A stretch of DNA of 64,000 bases from PALSA-350 sp963834445 (GCA_963834445.1 CAWIBU010000003.1:186001-250000), one strand, 5' to 3'; counted from the first letter of the stretch, positions 17,467 to 26,457 are shown. Numbers and translations are program-made. Notes: generated by a model not told the origin, from the letters alone.

Positions 17467-17643
17467 GCGACTTTGAGGGATTCGAACGGCATCGTCAACA
17501 GAACTCGCGCTTAAGTCTCCATTAACGGGAAACTCATTATCCTGGAGTCACTTGCAAGCTCTCATTAACTGACTACAATGAGGACGTCGACCGTGCTAAG
17601 GGCTTTGCGGCTTTGAGGGAATATGAACGGGACATCGTCAAAA
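17467..17643 (+). repeat. Imperfect direct repeat ahead of and across the regulator start
   Basis: Copies at 17467-17501 and 17607-17643 share the core CTTTGAGGGA, then GAACGG and CATCGTCAA at nearly the same spacing. The second copy supplies the SD and contains the start codon (17623) of the winged-helix gene; the first lies between the two divergent genes. This could be a regulator-binding pair or a local duplication. Confidence 0.6.
17552..17579 (+). promoter_or_regulatory. Likely sigma-70-type promoter for the winged-helix/TPR regulator
   Basis: TTGCAA (17552-17557) and TACAAT (17574-17579) are separated by 16 bp, and the -10 box ends 43 bp before the ATG at 17623. It lies between the two copies of the direct repeat, a position that would suit autoregulation. 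Confidence 0.5.
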
Positions 17644-20313
17644 GTCAGCCGCTATCGCTTCGGCCCCTTCGAACTGGACCCCGGCGAACAGACCCTTTCG
17701 CGCAACGGCATTCGGGTCCGCCTGCAGGATCTTCCCTACCGGCTCCTGCTGATGCTCGTCGAGCGCCCCGGCGAAGTCATCACCCGCGAAGAAGTACGGC
17801 TGCGCCTATGGCCCGAAAACACTTTTGTTGAGTTCGACAACAGCCTCGGCGTGGCCATCCGGAAGGTCCGGGAGTCGCTCAACGATAACGCGGAAGCACC
17901 CGTCTACGTCGCGACCATTCCCCGTCGCGGCTATCGCTTTGTCGCTCCGGTCCTGGTGGAGCGGCCGGAAAACACGACGGAGGTCGCAGTATCCCAGCCG
18001 CCGTCAGAGCTTGCGCCAGCGACCCTGCCCACCCATCTGCGACCTACACTTCAACGGCACTGGGGATATTGGGTGGCCGCCGGCGTGGTGCTGCTGCTCG
18101 GCGTGGCAGCCGTATCCTTCCGCTTCCACTTCAAACCGCCCTACGTCTCCACCAGCCCAGACGCGAGCGTGGCAGCGGACGTGCGGCTGCGCCGTTCCGT
18201 CGCAGTGCTCGGCTTCCGCAATTTGCCCGGACGCCCCGAGGATGACTGGCTCTCGCCAGTGTTCTCAGAGATGCTGGACACTGAGCTCGGTACCCGAGGC
18301 GATCTGCGCATGGTTTCCGGCGAGGATGTTGCCAGGATCCAGAGCGAGCTGCCCCACAACCAGGGAAACACCCTGGCCAGGGCGACCCTCGATCGCCTGC
18401 GCAAGAACCCCGGAGCTGATGTCGTGGTGCTTGGCTCCTACACTCCCATGCCGGGCAAGGACGAGAAACGCATCAGGCTCGACCTGCGCGTACAAGACAC
18501 AGGCGATGGCGAGACTATCGCCGAAGAGGCCATTACCGGCGACCGGGATAACTTATTCGATCTTGCAGCGCGCGCGGGTGCCCGGCTGCGGGAACGGCTC
18601 GGCCTCAGCCCAAATTCCACCGGTGAGGCGATGGCAGCGCGGGTGGCCCTGCCCTCCAATGAACGGGGCGCGCGACTATACGTGGATGGCCGCGCCAAAC
18701 TGTGGGCCTTCGACTTTCTGGGCGCACGCGATCTGTTGATCCAGGCTGTGGCCGTTGATCCGAAGTATCCCCTGGCGCATTCGGCTTTGTCCGAGGCCTG
18801 GTGGCATTTGGGGTATGAGGCGAAAGCACGTGCCGAAGCCCAACTGGCGCGCAACCTTTCTCAGGACTTACCGCAGGAAGAGCGGCTGCTATTGGAAGGC
18901 CAGTATTGGCGCGCGATGAACAACTCACAGCGAATGGTGGAGGCGTATCGCACCCTGTTCCATTTGTACCCCGACAGCTTGGACTATGGCCTTTTATTAG
19001 CGACGGCGCAGATTCCCGCGCAGCGATCGGCAGCGCTCGAAACCCTGGCTGTGCTGCGCCGTTTGCCAGCTCCCCTGGGGGATGATGCGCGCATCGACAT
19101 GACCGAAGCGTCTGCCTGGATTGGATTGGATCTGGCGAAGGCGCGCGCAGCGGCGAAGGCGGCGATTGAAAAGGGCCGCACGCAGGATCGGCCTGTTCTG
19201 GTTTCTCGCACATACGGCTTTTTGTGCCAACAGAGTGCCGGCATCGGCACTTCCATGAACGAGGCGATCAGCGACTGCCAGAGTGCTCTCAAGAGTGCAG
19301 CCGACACGGGAAACCGCAATGGTGAGGCAATGATGGTGACGGACCTCGCGTCACTTTATTACCAGCGAGGCGACGTGGTTCGGTCAGAAGCAATGTTCGC
19401 AACCGCGATTAAGGAATTCCGGGAGGTTGGCAACTCAGAAGGGGTTGCGACGGCCTCGAGCAACCTGGGCACGGCTCTTCTGACGCAGGGAGATCTGAGT
19501 CAGGCCAGGAAGTTGATCCAGGCCTCCATCCCGAGTTACCGGGCGATTGAAGATCAGGAGGGCGTTGCGCTCTCGCTCAATAATCTCGGGGATTTGTCGC
19601 GCGAGCGCGGCGATCTGCAGGAAGCAGACAATCAATACCGGCGGGCGAAAGCCGCTGCGGAAGAGATTGCATCGAAGAGCGCGCTGGCTTATGTGTTGTA
19701 CGGTCAGGGCGATGTGCTGCTGGACCGAGGAGATCTCGCAGCCGCCCGCCAATCGTACGAAAAGTCGTTAGCACTGCGAAGTAGCATTGGCGAAAAGCAG
19801 AATGAGGCGGAAACCCGTGTTGCCCTGGCGCGCGTGGCCGTTGAGAATGGGCGCGCGGCTGATATTGAGGCCGAGATACGCCGCTGCCAGGCGCAGTTCC
19901 ATCAGGAGCAACAGGCGGACGATGAACTGAACGCCGGCGTTGCGCTGGCGGAGGCGTTGTTGGCACAACGCAAGCTGAAAGACGCCGCCAACGAAATCGA
20001 GCAATCCAGAGCTCTGGCGGCCAGGAGCCAGAACCTCGCAACCCGTTTGCAGTACCAGATCGTGGCGGCGCGCGTGCTTCTGAATTCCGATCATCCCGAG
20101 GCCGCCAGGGGGCCCCTGGAACAAGTGATCAGAGATGCCCGGGCGCGCGGGTTGGTTGGTATCGAACTGGACGCGGCGCTGGCGGCGGCGAGCATGGAGA
20201 AGCGTGCTGGCCACGCGGCTACGGCCGAGGCACAGTTGCTTGCGCTCGAACGTACGGCGCGCGAAAAAGGCTTCGGCCTGATCGCCAGGAAAGCCGCCTC
20301 CGCGCGCGCCTGA
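17623..20313 (+). CDS. Membrane-bound winged-helix (CadC/OmpR-type) regulator with TPR array
   Basis: The 896-residue protein has an OmpR/PhoB-type DNA-binding domain at about 10-105 (RYRFGPFELDPGEQTL, GEVITREEVRLRLWP, TIPRRGYRFVAPV). One membrane helix follows (about 147-168), then a FlgO/TolB-like region (about 185-320: VAVLGFRNLPG) and a long tetratricopeptide array (about 340-870). This layout, with no receiver domain, is common in Acidobacteriota and resembles CadC: the DNA-binding head is cytoplasmic and the TPR part may sense an envelope signal. It is divergent from the zinc-ribbon/OmpA run, which makes that run a candidate target. An AGGGA tract precedes the ATG. Confidence 0.87.
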   Translation: MNGTSSKVSRYRFGPFELDPGEQTLSRNGIRVRLQDLPYRLLLMLVERPGEVITREEVRLRLWPENTFVEFDNSLGVAIRKVRESLNDNAEAPVYVATIPRRGYRFVAPVLVERPENTTEVAVSQPPSELAPATLPTHLRPTLQRHWGYWVAAGVVLLLGVAAVSFRFHFKPPYVSTSPDASVAADVRLRRSVAVLGFRNLPGRPEDDWLSPVFSEMLDTELGTRGDLRMVSGEDVARIQSELPHNQGNTLARATLDRLRKNPGADVVVLGSYTPMPGKDEKRIRLDLRVQDTGDGETIAEEAITGDRDNLFDLAARAGARLRERLGLSPNSTGEAMAARVALPSNERGARLYVDGRAKLWAFDFLGARDLLIQAVAVDPKYPLAHSALSEAWWHLGYEAKARAEAQLARNLSQDLPQEERLLLEGQYWRAMNNSQRMVEAYRTLFHLYPDSLDYGLLLATAQIPAQRSAALETLAVLRRLPAPLGDDARIDMTEASAWIGLDLAKARAAAKAAIEKGRTQDRPVLVSRTYGFLCQQSAGIGTSMNEAISDCQSALKSAADTGNRNGEAMMVTDLASLYYQRGDVVRSEAMFATAIKEFREVGNSEGVATASSNLGTALLTQGDLSQARKLIQASIPSYRAIEDQEGVALSLNNLGDLSRERGDLQEADNQYRRAKAAAEEIASKSALAYVLYGQGDVLLDRGDLAAARQSYEKSLALRSSIGEKQNEAETRVALARVAVENGRAADIEAEIRRCQAQFHQEQQADDELNAGVALAEALLAQRKLKDAANEIEQSRALAARSQNLATRLQYQIVAARVLLNSDHPEAARGPLEQVIRDARARGLVGIELDAALAAASMEKRAGHAATAEAQLLALERTAREKGFGLIARKAASARA

Positions 20314-20320
20314 TGCTCTC

Positions 20321-20336
20321 CCGGCCACCCGGCCGG
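20321..20336. terminator. Short GC hairpin after the regulator gene
   Basis: CCGGCC and GGCCGG pair around a four-base loop 8 bp after the stop of the regulator gene and 29 bp before the stop of the convergent SDR gene. No T tract follows on either strand, so termination strength is doubtful. Confidence 0.4.
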
Positions 20337-20364
20337 AATTACAGCAACAGCAACTGATCCCGCC

Positions 20365-21114
20365 TTACCGCATGCCTCCCGCGACTTGCAGCAACGATCC
20401 GGTCACCCAACGCGCATCATCCGATGCAAGAAAGGCAACGACGGTTGCAATATCTTGCGGTTGGCCGACGCGGCCCAGAGGCGTGCTCTGCACCATCTGC
20501 TTTTCGAAATCGCTGCCCGCAACGCCCGCGGATTTAAAGCCCTCGGTCGCGACGGGCCCAGGGTTCACCGCGTTCACACGGATGTTCTTCGGCCCCAACT
20601 CCTTCGCCAGCACACGCGTAATCGCGTCGACTGCACCCTTGGTGCCGCTGTAGACCACCGACATCGGAGGCGTCTGATCACTGGCGACTGAGCCGATGTT
20701 GATGACGCTGCCGCCCTCCTTCGGGAACAGCGCAACCGCAGCCTGCGTGGTTAATAACAACCCCGCAACGTTGGTGTTGTACATCCAGGTAATGTCTTCT
20801 TGTGTGATTTGCTCCAGCGGCTTAAATCCATACACGCCGGCGTTGTTCACCAGGATGTCGACTTTACCGAATGCTCTCCTGGTTTCGGCAAACAGCATTT
20901 CGATCTCTGCAGCCTTGGCCACGCTGCCGCCCACGGCGCTCGCCTTACCGCCGGCCGCGACTATCTCGGCCACTACCTTCTCCGCTCCCTCTTTGCTGGA
21001 AGCGTAATTTACGACCACGGATGCGCCCTGTGCCGCAAGCTCTTTGGCAATGCCGGCTCCAATGCCCTTGGACGCGCCGGTCACCACCGCTACCTTACCT
21101 GTCAGCTTTCCCAT
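20365..21114 (-). CDS. Short-chain dehydrogenase/reductase, FabG-like
   Basis: A 249-residue classical SDR with TGASKGIG at 12-19, NNAG at 90-93 and the triad Ser142, Tyr155 and Lys159 (YSGTK). The start at 21114 has GGAGAG directly upstream; an in-frame extension to 21288 would cross the operator-like palindrome. An ArsR-type gene lies 85 bp upstream on the same strand, and the palindrome is between them. ArsR-linked SDR genes are often induced by small electrophiles or metals, but the substrate here is unknown. Confidence 0.88.
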   Translation of the reverse strand: MGKLTGKVAVVTGASKGIGAGIAKELAAQGASVVVNYASSKEGAEKVVAEIVAAGGKASAVGGSVAKAAEIEMLFAETRRAFGKVDILVNNAGVYGFKPLEQITQEDITWMYNTNVAGLLLTTQAAVALFPKEGGSVINIGSVASDQTPPMSVVYSGTKGAVDAITRVLAKELGPKNIRVNAVNPGPVATEGFKSAGVAGSDFEKQMVQSTPLGRVGQPQDIATVVAFLASDDARWVTGSLLQVAGGMR

Positions 21115-21137
21115 CTCTCCACCTCGCCATGATGACT

Positions 21138-21152
21138 GTCGAATAGTTCGAC
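21138..21152. promoter_or_regulatory. Operator-like palindrome between arsR-type gene and SDR
   Basis: GTCGAATAGTTCGAC is a perfect 6-bp inverted repeat around TAG, centred 31 bp before the SDR start. A related half-site (TATCGAATAG) lies 4 bp further upstream of the SDR. The position between an ArsR-family gene and its likely target suggests the binding site of that regulator. Confidence 0.55.
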
Positions 21153-21199
21153 ATGTATCGAATAGATGTGAGTAGGCGGAGATGGATTCAGAGGTTTTC

Positions 21200-21493
21200 T
21201 TAAAGCATTCGCAGACGTTGCAGGTAAGCGTTGAAGACAGCGCGGCAAAGAAACAGGTTAGAGCCCCTTCCCTCGCGCTCGATTTCAATGAGGCCGGCTT
21301 CGTTAAGCTCTTTCATGTGATGGGATATGGTCGCCGGACTGATCACCTCATGCTCGCGCAGCGCGCTGCAGGCCATACCATCTGCTGCCGCCACCTGCTG
21401 CAAAATGGCGAAGCGGCGCGGGTCAGCAAGCGCGCGGGCGATCGCGTGAAATTGCTCGTCCGACAAGATCACTGGCTTGGGCGTGCGCTTCAT
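21200..21493 (-). CDS. ArsR-family winged-helix transcriptional regulator
   Basis: A 97-residue protein with an N-terminal FHAIARALADPRRFAILQQ helix and the ArsR recognition region SPATISHHMKELNEAGLIEI (about 51-70), then a short beta wing (EREGRGSNLFLC). Two cysteines (about 42 and 82) are present, but no CxC metal site of the ArsR type is seen, so sensing of a non-metal ligand is possible. It lies upstream of and on the same strand as the SDR gene and probably represses it. Confidence 0.87.
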   Translation of the reverse strand: MKRTPKPVILSDEQFHAIARALADPRRFAILQQVAAADGMACSALREHEVISPATISHHMKELNEAGLIEIEREGRGSNLFLCRAVFNAYLQRLRML

Positions 21494-21778
21494 GCTGGGT
21501 AAGATGCCCGGCGTGGGCTTTCCGATTCTACTCGTTACCGGACGCTGTCAAATGAGGGATAAAACAAGAAAATGTTTCCAGCGAGCGATCAAAGGTTCCT
21601 TTAGCAACCAACGCGTAGGTCAGAGGATATTGCACCAATAAACTGGGTGGTCCCGTCTATGTCAAGACAATTGTGCGGCGACGCACGAAGGATTGCCGGT
21701 CAAACATCACGGCCGCAACGAACTCGGCTCAGCGAGTGGGACGGGCAGAATATACTAAGCAATTGCGGAGGAATTTGC

Positions 21779-22258
21779 GTGAGGTTGCCATTCATCAGGA
21801 TTGGGTTTTTGGGATTAGCGTTCTGCGGAGTATGCATGGTGTCTTATGGGCAACAAGCGCACCCATATCCCGAATTGCCAGATGGCCCGGGCAAGGACAC
21901 GCTGATTCGCGTGTGCGGCGATTGCCATTCGCCCGACAACGTCATCGCAAATGGACAGGACCGCACCGGCTGGGAGAACGAGATCACAAAGATGGCGGGG
22001 TTCGGCGCCCAGGGCACGGATGAAGACTTTACCGCAATTCTTGACTACCTGGCGAAGAACTTCCCCGCTACCGTCAATGTGAATAAGGCGACGGCGGCGC
22101 AATTGCAGACCGGGTTAGGCATTACCGCTGCTCAGGCAGCCGCGATCGAGGCGTACCGCAAGGAAAATGGGGACTTCAAAAACATCGACGATTTGAAGAA
22201 GGTGCCGGAGCTGGACGCGAAACAGCTGGATGCGAAGAAAGCTCGTATCGCTTTTTAG
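21779..22258 (+). CDS. Exported c-type heme / helix-hairpin-helix protein
   Basis: A 159-residue protein started at GTG 21779 because GGAGGA lies 6 nt upstream and the next 23 residues form a signal peptide. The N-terminal half holds a single heme-c motif, CGDCH (46-50), in a DTLIRVCGDCHSPDNV context. The C-terminal third (about 100-159: NVNKATAAQLQTGLGI, AYRKENGDFKNIDDLKKV) is a ComEA-like helix-hairpin-helix domain that usually binds DNA or forms a compact repeat. Both halves are periplasmic. Possible roles are electron transfer or DNA uptake; neither neighbour decides. Confidence 0.82.
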   Translation: MRLPFIRIGFLGLAFCGVCMVSYGQQAHPYPELPDGPGKDTLIRVCGDCHSPDNVIANGQDRTGWENEITKMAGFGAQGTDEDFTAILDYLAKNFPATVNVNKATAAQLQTGLGITAAQAAAIEAYRKENGDFKNIDDLKKVPELDAKQLDAKKARIAF

Positions 22259-22296
22259 CATTTGTTGCGGGTTGGGACTGTGCACGTGGCAGTAGC

Positions 22297-23034
22297 CTAC
22301 GGCAATTGTTTTAGCCAGACGTTTCGGTGGGAGATCTTCAGGACGCCTCCGCCTTCGATTTCGAACGCGATCAGGCCCTTGGATTGACTGAACGCTGGAT
22401 CGTTATCAACCAGGACAGCCATTACGTGACCGTTGATGATGTGAATCAACGTGTTGCCGTCCGCGATCACTTCATACTGATTCCAGTCGCCTATCTTGAT
22501 GTAGGACTTAAGCTCATCAGAGCTTCCTAAGGTGGCCAGCAGGCGATGCGGCTTGCCCGTATCGGTTTCGACCATCTGGCCCCGCCAGGCGACAATTCCA
22601 CGCGGGCTGCTTTGCTCGTACAACTGGCCGGTGTACTTATTGGAATAATCGAAATCGGCCTGGTAGCCGCGCATGTTCCACTGCCCATATTTCTTCGTCA
22701 ACGGCAACATCTGGCTGCGATATTGAATGCCGCCGTTCGCGCCCGCCCCTTCCAGCTTCATCTCTACCTTCAAGGCAAAGTTGGCCGGCTGGCCGCCGCG
22801 CCAAATGATGTTGGTCGTGCCCGAGGGATGCTCAGGGCTCGATTCGCCAACCAGATTGCCGTCTTCTACGTGCCACACATCCGGCGGGCCGTCCCACCCC
22901 TTCAGCGTCTTGCCATCGAAAATCTGCGTCCAACCGGCGTGATCGTTGAAGTCAATAGGGTCGGGCTGGGTAAAACCCCCGCCAACGTGCTGGAACAACA
23001 ATAAAGAAATGAGCGCGATCACTGCTGAATTCAT
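22297..23034 (-). CDS. Secreted DUF1080 protein (3-keto-disaccharide hydrolase family)
   Basis: A 245-residue protein with a signal peptide (MNSAVIALISLLLFQHVGGG). DUF1080 covers about residues 25-244: WTQIFDGKTLKGWDG, GNLVGESS, NGGIQYRSQ and IKIGDWNQYEVIADG are typical of this concanavalin-like fold. Some members cleave 3-keto-glycosides made by Gfo/Idh oxidoreductases. The start overlaps the stop of the upstream Gfo/Idh gene in an ATGA arrangement, so the two are translationally coupled, which fits that reaction pair. The substrate is unknown. Confidence 0.88.
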   Translation of the reverse strand: MNSAVIALISLLLFQHVGGGFTQPDPIDFNDHAGWTQIFDGKTLKGWDGPPDVWHVEDGNLVGESSPEHPSGTTNIIWRGGQPANFALKVEMKLEGAGANGGIQYRSQMLPLTKKYGQWNMRGYQADFDYSNKYTGQLYEQSSPRGIVAWRGQMVETDTGKPHRLLATLGSSDELKSYIKIGDWNQYEVIADGNTLIHIINGHVMAVLVDNDPAFSQSKGLIAFEIEGGGVLKISHRNVWLKQLP

Positions 23035-24167
23035 ACCTTCTCCCACTGCCTGGTCCGAGCGGATTTTAGTACCGCGTCAGTGACGTAATCGGTGGCCATA
23101 CCATCCGCGAATGTCGGTGACACGGATTCACCCTTGCCGACTGCCTGCAGAAAATCAGCTACCTGGTGAATGAAGGTATGCTCATAGCCAATCTGCAGAC
23201 CAGGCACCCACCAGTTCTTCATGTACGGGTGGTCGCCGTCGGTGATGTGGATACTCTTCCAGCCGCGCAGCCGTGCCTCATCGCGATGATCGAAATACTC
23301 CAGGCGGTGCAGGTCATGTAGATCCCAACCGGCAGACGCCTGCTCGCCGTTCACCTCAAGCGTGAATAACGCCTTGTGGCCGCGGGCATAGCGCGTGGCC
23401 TCGAAGGTTGCCATGGATCCGTTGGCAAAACGGCAGAGGAAGGCACAGGCGTCATCAATGCCAACCGGCTCCACGTTGCCGGTAAGGCTGTGCTTGCGCT
23501 CTTTGACGAATGTTTCCGTCATGGCGCTCACTTCGACGATGGGGCCGTTCAGCCACAGCGCCATGTCGATGTTGTGGGCGAGCAGATCGCCGGTGACGCC
23601 ACTGCCGGCCACGGAAACGTCCAGGCGCCATAAGCCTTCACCGCCCTGCGGAAGGTCGCGGGAGATGGTCCAGTCCTGCAGAAAATTGGAACGGTAGTGG
23701 AAGATGCGGCCGAAACGGCCTTCGTCCAGTAACTGCTTGAGCAGCACGACCGCCGGCACACGGCGATAGTTATACCAAACCATATTGGGCACGTTAGCGG
23801 CCTCGACTGCCGCCGTCATCGCCTTCGCTTCCGCTGCGGTGCGGCCCAGCGGCTTCTCGCAGAGCACCATTTTGCCGGCTTTGGCGGCGGCAATAGCGAT
23901 CTCCGCATGGGTATCGTTGGGGCTGGCAATATCGATCAGATCGATATCGCTGCGCTGGACCAGGGCACGCCAATCGGTTTCCACGGATTGGTAGCCCCAG
24001 TTTTCAGCAAAACCTTTGACGCGCTCGGCGCTGCGCGCACACACGGCTTTCAGGACTGGCTGGTAAGGAACATCGAAAAACCGCGGCGCCTGCAGGAACG
24101 CGTTGGAGTGGGTGCGGCCCATGAAGCCGTATCCAACCAGGCCGATATTGAGATTCTTGCGCGCCAT
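23031..24167 (-). CDS. Gfo/Idh/MocA-family sugar oxidoreductase
   Basis: A 378-residue NAD(P)-dependent oxidoreductase. The Rossmann fold begins with GLVGYGFMGRTHSNAF, and CEKPLGRTAAEAK carries the conserved EKP lysine. The C-terminal alpha/beta domain runs from about 125 to 378. The ATG at 24167 is preferred over a TTG 15 bp upstream. The stop overlaps the DUF1080 start (ATGA), and its own start is inside the last codons of the isomerase gene. No Tat signal is seen, so it should act in the cytoplasm while the DUF1080 protein is exported, which is a puzzle if they share one pathway. Confidence 0.9.
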   Translation of the reverse strand: MARKNLNIGLVGYGFMGRTHSNAFLQAPRFFDVPYQPVLKAVCARSAERVKGFAENWGYQSVETDWRALVQRSDIDLIDIASPNDTHAEIAIAAAKAGKMVLCEKPLGRTAAEAKAMTAAVEAANVPNMVWYNYRRVPAVVLLKQLLDEGRFGRIFHYRSNFLQDWTISRDLPQGGEGLWRLDVSVAGSGVTGDLLAHNIDMALWLNGPIVEVSAMTETFVKERKHSLTGNVEPVGIDDACAFLCRFANGSMATFEATRYARGHKALFTLEVNGEQASAGWDLHDLHRLEYFDHRDEARLRGWKSIHITDGDHPYMKNWWVPGLQIGYEHTFIHQVADFLQAVGKGESVSPTFADGMATDYVTDAVLKSARTRQWEKV

Positions 24168-24172
24168 AAACT

Positions 24173-25219
24173 TTAGTCCCAACCGTGGGCGTTGCGTACG
24201 GCTATCAAGGTCGCCAGCACATCGTTCCAGGTTTTAGCAGCCATCATGGTTGCATTGGGAAACATGCAGCCATCCCAGCAGATATGCTCGTAAGCCCGGG
24301 TCGGCGTGCCCTCCTGGTCGCGCATCCACAGGCCGGCCACGGCGACGATATCCATCTTGCCGGCCGGGTCGCTGGCGACGCAGTGGCGTCCGGTCTTGTC
24401 ATGTGATCCTGAGCCACTGACCGTGCCGTCGTTCTGGGCTACATGAAAGTCGATGGTCCAGGGGCGCAAGGCGTCGGTCACTTTGCGCAACGCGTCCATC
24501 AACACCTCTTGTTGAGACCAATCAAAATTGTCGGGCAGCAAACGATCTTCTGCTGCGTTATAGCCGAGCGTGTACAGAAGTGAGTGCGCCATGTCGGCCT
24601 GGAAGCCAAGCGTCTTCGGCCGGTTTACTTTCTCCAACAACTCGACCATACGCTGCAGGCTGTGCATACCGCCCCAACAAATCTCGCCTTCGGCGGCGAG
24701 GCGTTCTCCCTGGTCTTCGGCGATGTTGCAGGCGTCGCGAAAGGTTTGCGCGATCAGCCGGGTATTGCCCGCCGGATCTTTGGCCCACTCCGCTGGAGAG
24801 GCGGCCGAATCAATGCGAACAACCCCGTAGGGGCGAATGCCGAGATCGCGCAACTTCTTGCCGATGACGCAGGCCTTGGCGACCTGGGTTACGAAGCTTT
24901 TACGCTCCTGCTCTGAGCCCATGGCCGACCCGCCGCCTGTGGGGGCCCACACCGGCGCCACCAGTGAACCAATGACGAGGCTTCTGCTGGCCGCACTCTC
25001 GGCCAGACGCTTGAGTTCGTCATCAGTCGAGTCGATGCTGGTGTGGGGCACGGACAAGAACAAATCCACGCCGTCGAAACGGATGCCGCCCACTTCGGCT
25101 TGTGCCGTGAGGTCAAGCATGGTTTCAAGGTCAATGGGTGGTTCCGAGTCTGGTCCCTTGCCGACCAGGCCTGGCCACATCGCGTTATGGACCGCCGGGT
25201 GTTTGTGCAGTGCGTCCAT
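24173..25219 (-). CDS. Sugar isomerase/epimerase-like TIM-barrel protein (AP endonuclease family 2)
   Basis: A 348-residue TIM-barrel protein with xylose-isomerase-like metal-site elements: EGEICWGGMHSLQRMVELL, LGFQADMAHSLLYTLG and TIDFHVAQNDGTVSGSGSHDKTG hold the expected Glu, Asp and His residues. It starts 20 bp after the cupin gene and overlaps the next start. The family includes 3-keto-sugar and inosose isomerases, which suits the Gfo/Idh neighbour. The precise substrate cannot be given. Confidence 0.82.
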   Translation of the reverse strand: MDALHKHPAVHNAMWPGLVGKGPDSEPPIDLETMLDLTAQAEVGGIRFDGVDLFLSVPHTSIDSTDDELKRLAESAASRSLVIGSLVAPVWAPTGGGSAMGSEQERKSFVTQVAKACVIGKKLRDLGIRPYGVVRIDSAASPAEWAKDPAGNTRLIAQTFRDACNIAEDQGERLAAEGEICWGGMHSLQRMVELLEKVNRPKTLGFQADMAHSLLYTLGYNAAEDRLLPDNFDWSQQEVLMDALRKVTDALRPWTIDFHVAQNDGTVSGSGSHDKTGRHCVASDPAGKMDIVAVAGLWMRDQEGTPTRAYEHICWDGCMFPNATMMAAKTWNDVLATLIAVRNAHGWD

Positions 25220-25239
25220 GATTCCTACTTTTTGAATCC

Positions 25240-26457
25240 TTACTTTTTGATCAGTGCCTGTGCATCCGGGTTGCCGGGCCCGAAGTGCTTGAGCAGAACG
25301 AGCGGGTCCGAGGCGCTTGGGTTCTCAATGCGCACGCCTTCTTTCGCCACGTCTGCAGTGACGAATATTTCATCTTCTGTCATTGCCCCAAAGCGGATCA
25401 TGGACGGAGTCGAAACAGCCTGCTGCGCAACCGTGCCGTAGCCCTGGGTCACAATCACGCCGTAAGCCGCGCTGTCTCTGATGGTCACGGCGCGTTTGGG
25501 CAGTATCGTTAATTCTTTTGCTGAATAATAAGGCGAGCCATAGGTAATCCACTTCTCGACGTAGCCGTCGGCCGACATTTCTTCGACCGGGTTCACGGGC
25601 CGGGGGAAGGTTTTGTTGGTGGCGGCAAACTCGGGATTCACGTTGGCATCCCAGTCGAGCATGCTGATGAGGAAGTCGAGATCCTTCTTGTGTGCTTCCG
25701 GCACATCCTTGGTCAGCAGGTCCCAACCGACGATGCGCCCTTCTACTTCGGATTGGAACATGGCGAACACATCACTATTCACTTGCGGCTCGTAGGTGAC
25801 GAGCGACCCGGGTGCGTGCAGAATGCCAGGGTTGATCTGCCAGCCGGCGCCTGGCTCGAGGCGATAGGCGCGGGCGTGAAACAGAATGCCGTTGTCACCC
25901 TGGTTCCATTTCTCCAGGCAGCGACGGATTTCTTCTTTGGTCGTACCCGGCTCCAGGCCCATGTAGGTGTGGGGGAAGTTGTTCTGGATCTGGTTATATT
26001 GCGGCGGAAAATAGTAGGCTTCCGGTTTTCCTTTTTGCCCGACCAGTTTGGCAAAGGCATCGCTCTGGTGCAGGTGGTGGGGGATGGGGCCCATGTTGTC
26101 GAAAAATTTGCAGAGCAGATTCCATCCGCCTTCGCGCTGCATGACGTCGGCGCCTAACAACAGATCGCCAGCGGCCTCGACCGCATCCTTCAAGAGGAAC
26201 TTGCCGCCGCTTTTAGGACGGACGTAGCTGAGCCCCTCATCGACCCCGGCGTCTGGTCCGTTCGAAGCGTGGGTGGTGGAAGAAAACCAGCGCTCGTTGA
26301 TGCCGCCGCGATGTCCGCCGAAGGCGTAGAGATCGTCGGGATGGAGCTTTAGCCGGCGTCCAGGGATCATGAACGATCGTGGAACCCAGCACGGTTCCAA
26401 CCTTAGAATGCCGCCGCCTGCGTCAACTACTTCTTTTACCTGGGATCTGCTCAGCAT
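25240..26457 (-). CDS. Cupin protein resembling class I phosphomannose isomerase
   Basis: A 405-residue cytoplasmic protein without a signal peptide. PIPHHLHQSDAFA (His pair), KPEAYYFPP (Glu) and GILHAPGSL (His) provide a cupin metal site, and the order recalls ManA-type mannose-6-phosphate isomerases. FMIPGRRLKLHPDDLYAFGGHRGGINERW near the N-terminus is unusual for ManA. It lies 20 bp before the TIM-barrel isomerase and shares its orientation, so a role in sugar isomerisation is likely. A dioxygenase-type cupin is an alternative. Confidence 0.65.
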   Translation of the reverse strand: MLSRSQVKEVVDAGGGILRLEPCWVPRSFMIPGRRLKLHPDDLYAFGGHRGGINERWFSSTTHASNGPDAGVDEGLSYVRPKSGGKFLLKDAVEAAGDLLLGADVMQREGGWNLLCKFFDNMGPIPHHLHQSDAFAKLVGQKGKPEAYYFPPQYNQIQNNFPHTYMGLEPGTTKEEIRRCLEKWNQGDNGILFHARAYRLEPGAGWQINPGILHAPGSLVTYEPQVNSDVFAMFQSEVEGRIVGWDLLTKDVPEAHKKDLDFLISMLDWDANVNPEFAATNKTFPRPVNPVEEMSADGYVEKWITYGSPYYSAKELTILPKRAVTIRDSAAYGVIVTQGYGTVAQQAVSTPSMIRFGAMTEDEIFVTADVAKEGVRIENPSASDPLVLLKHFGPGNPDAQALIKK

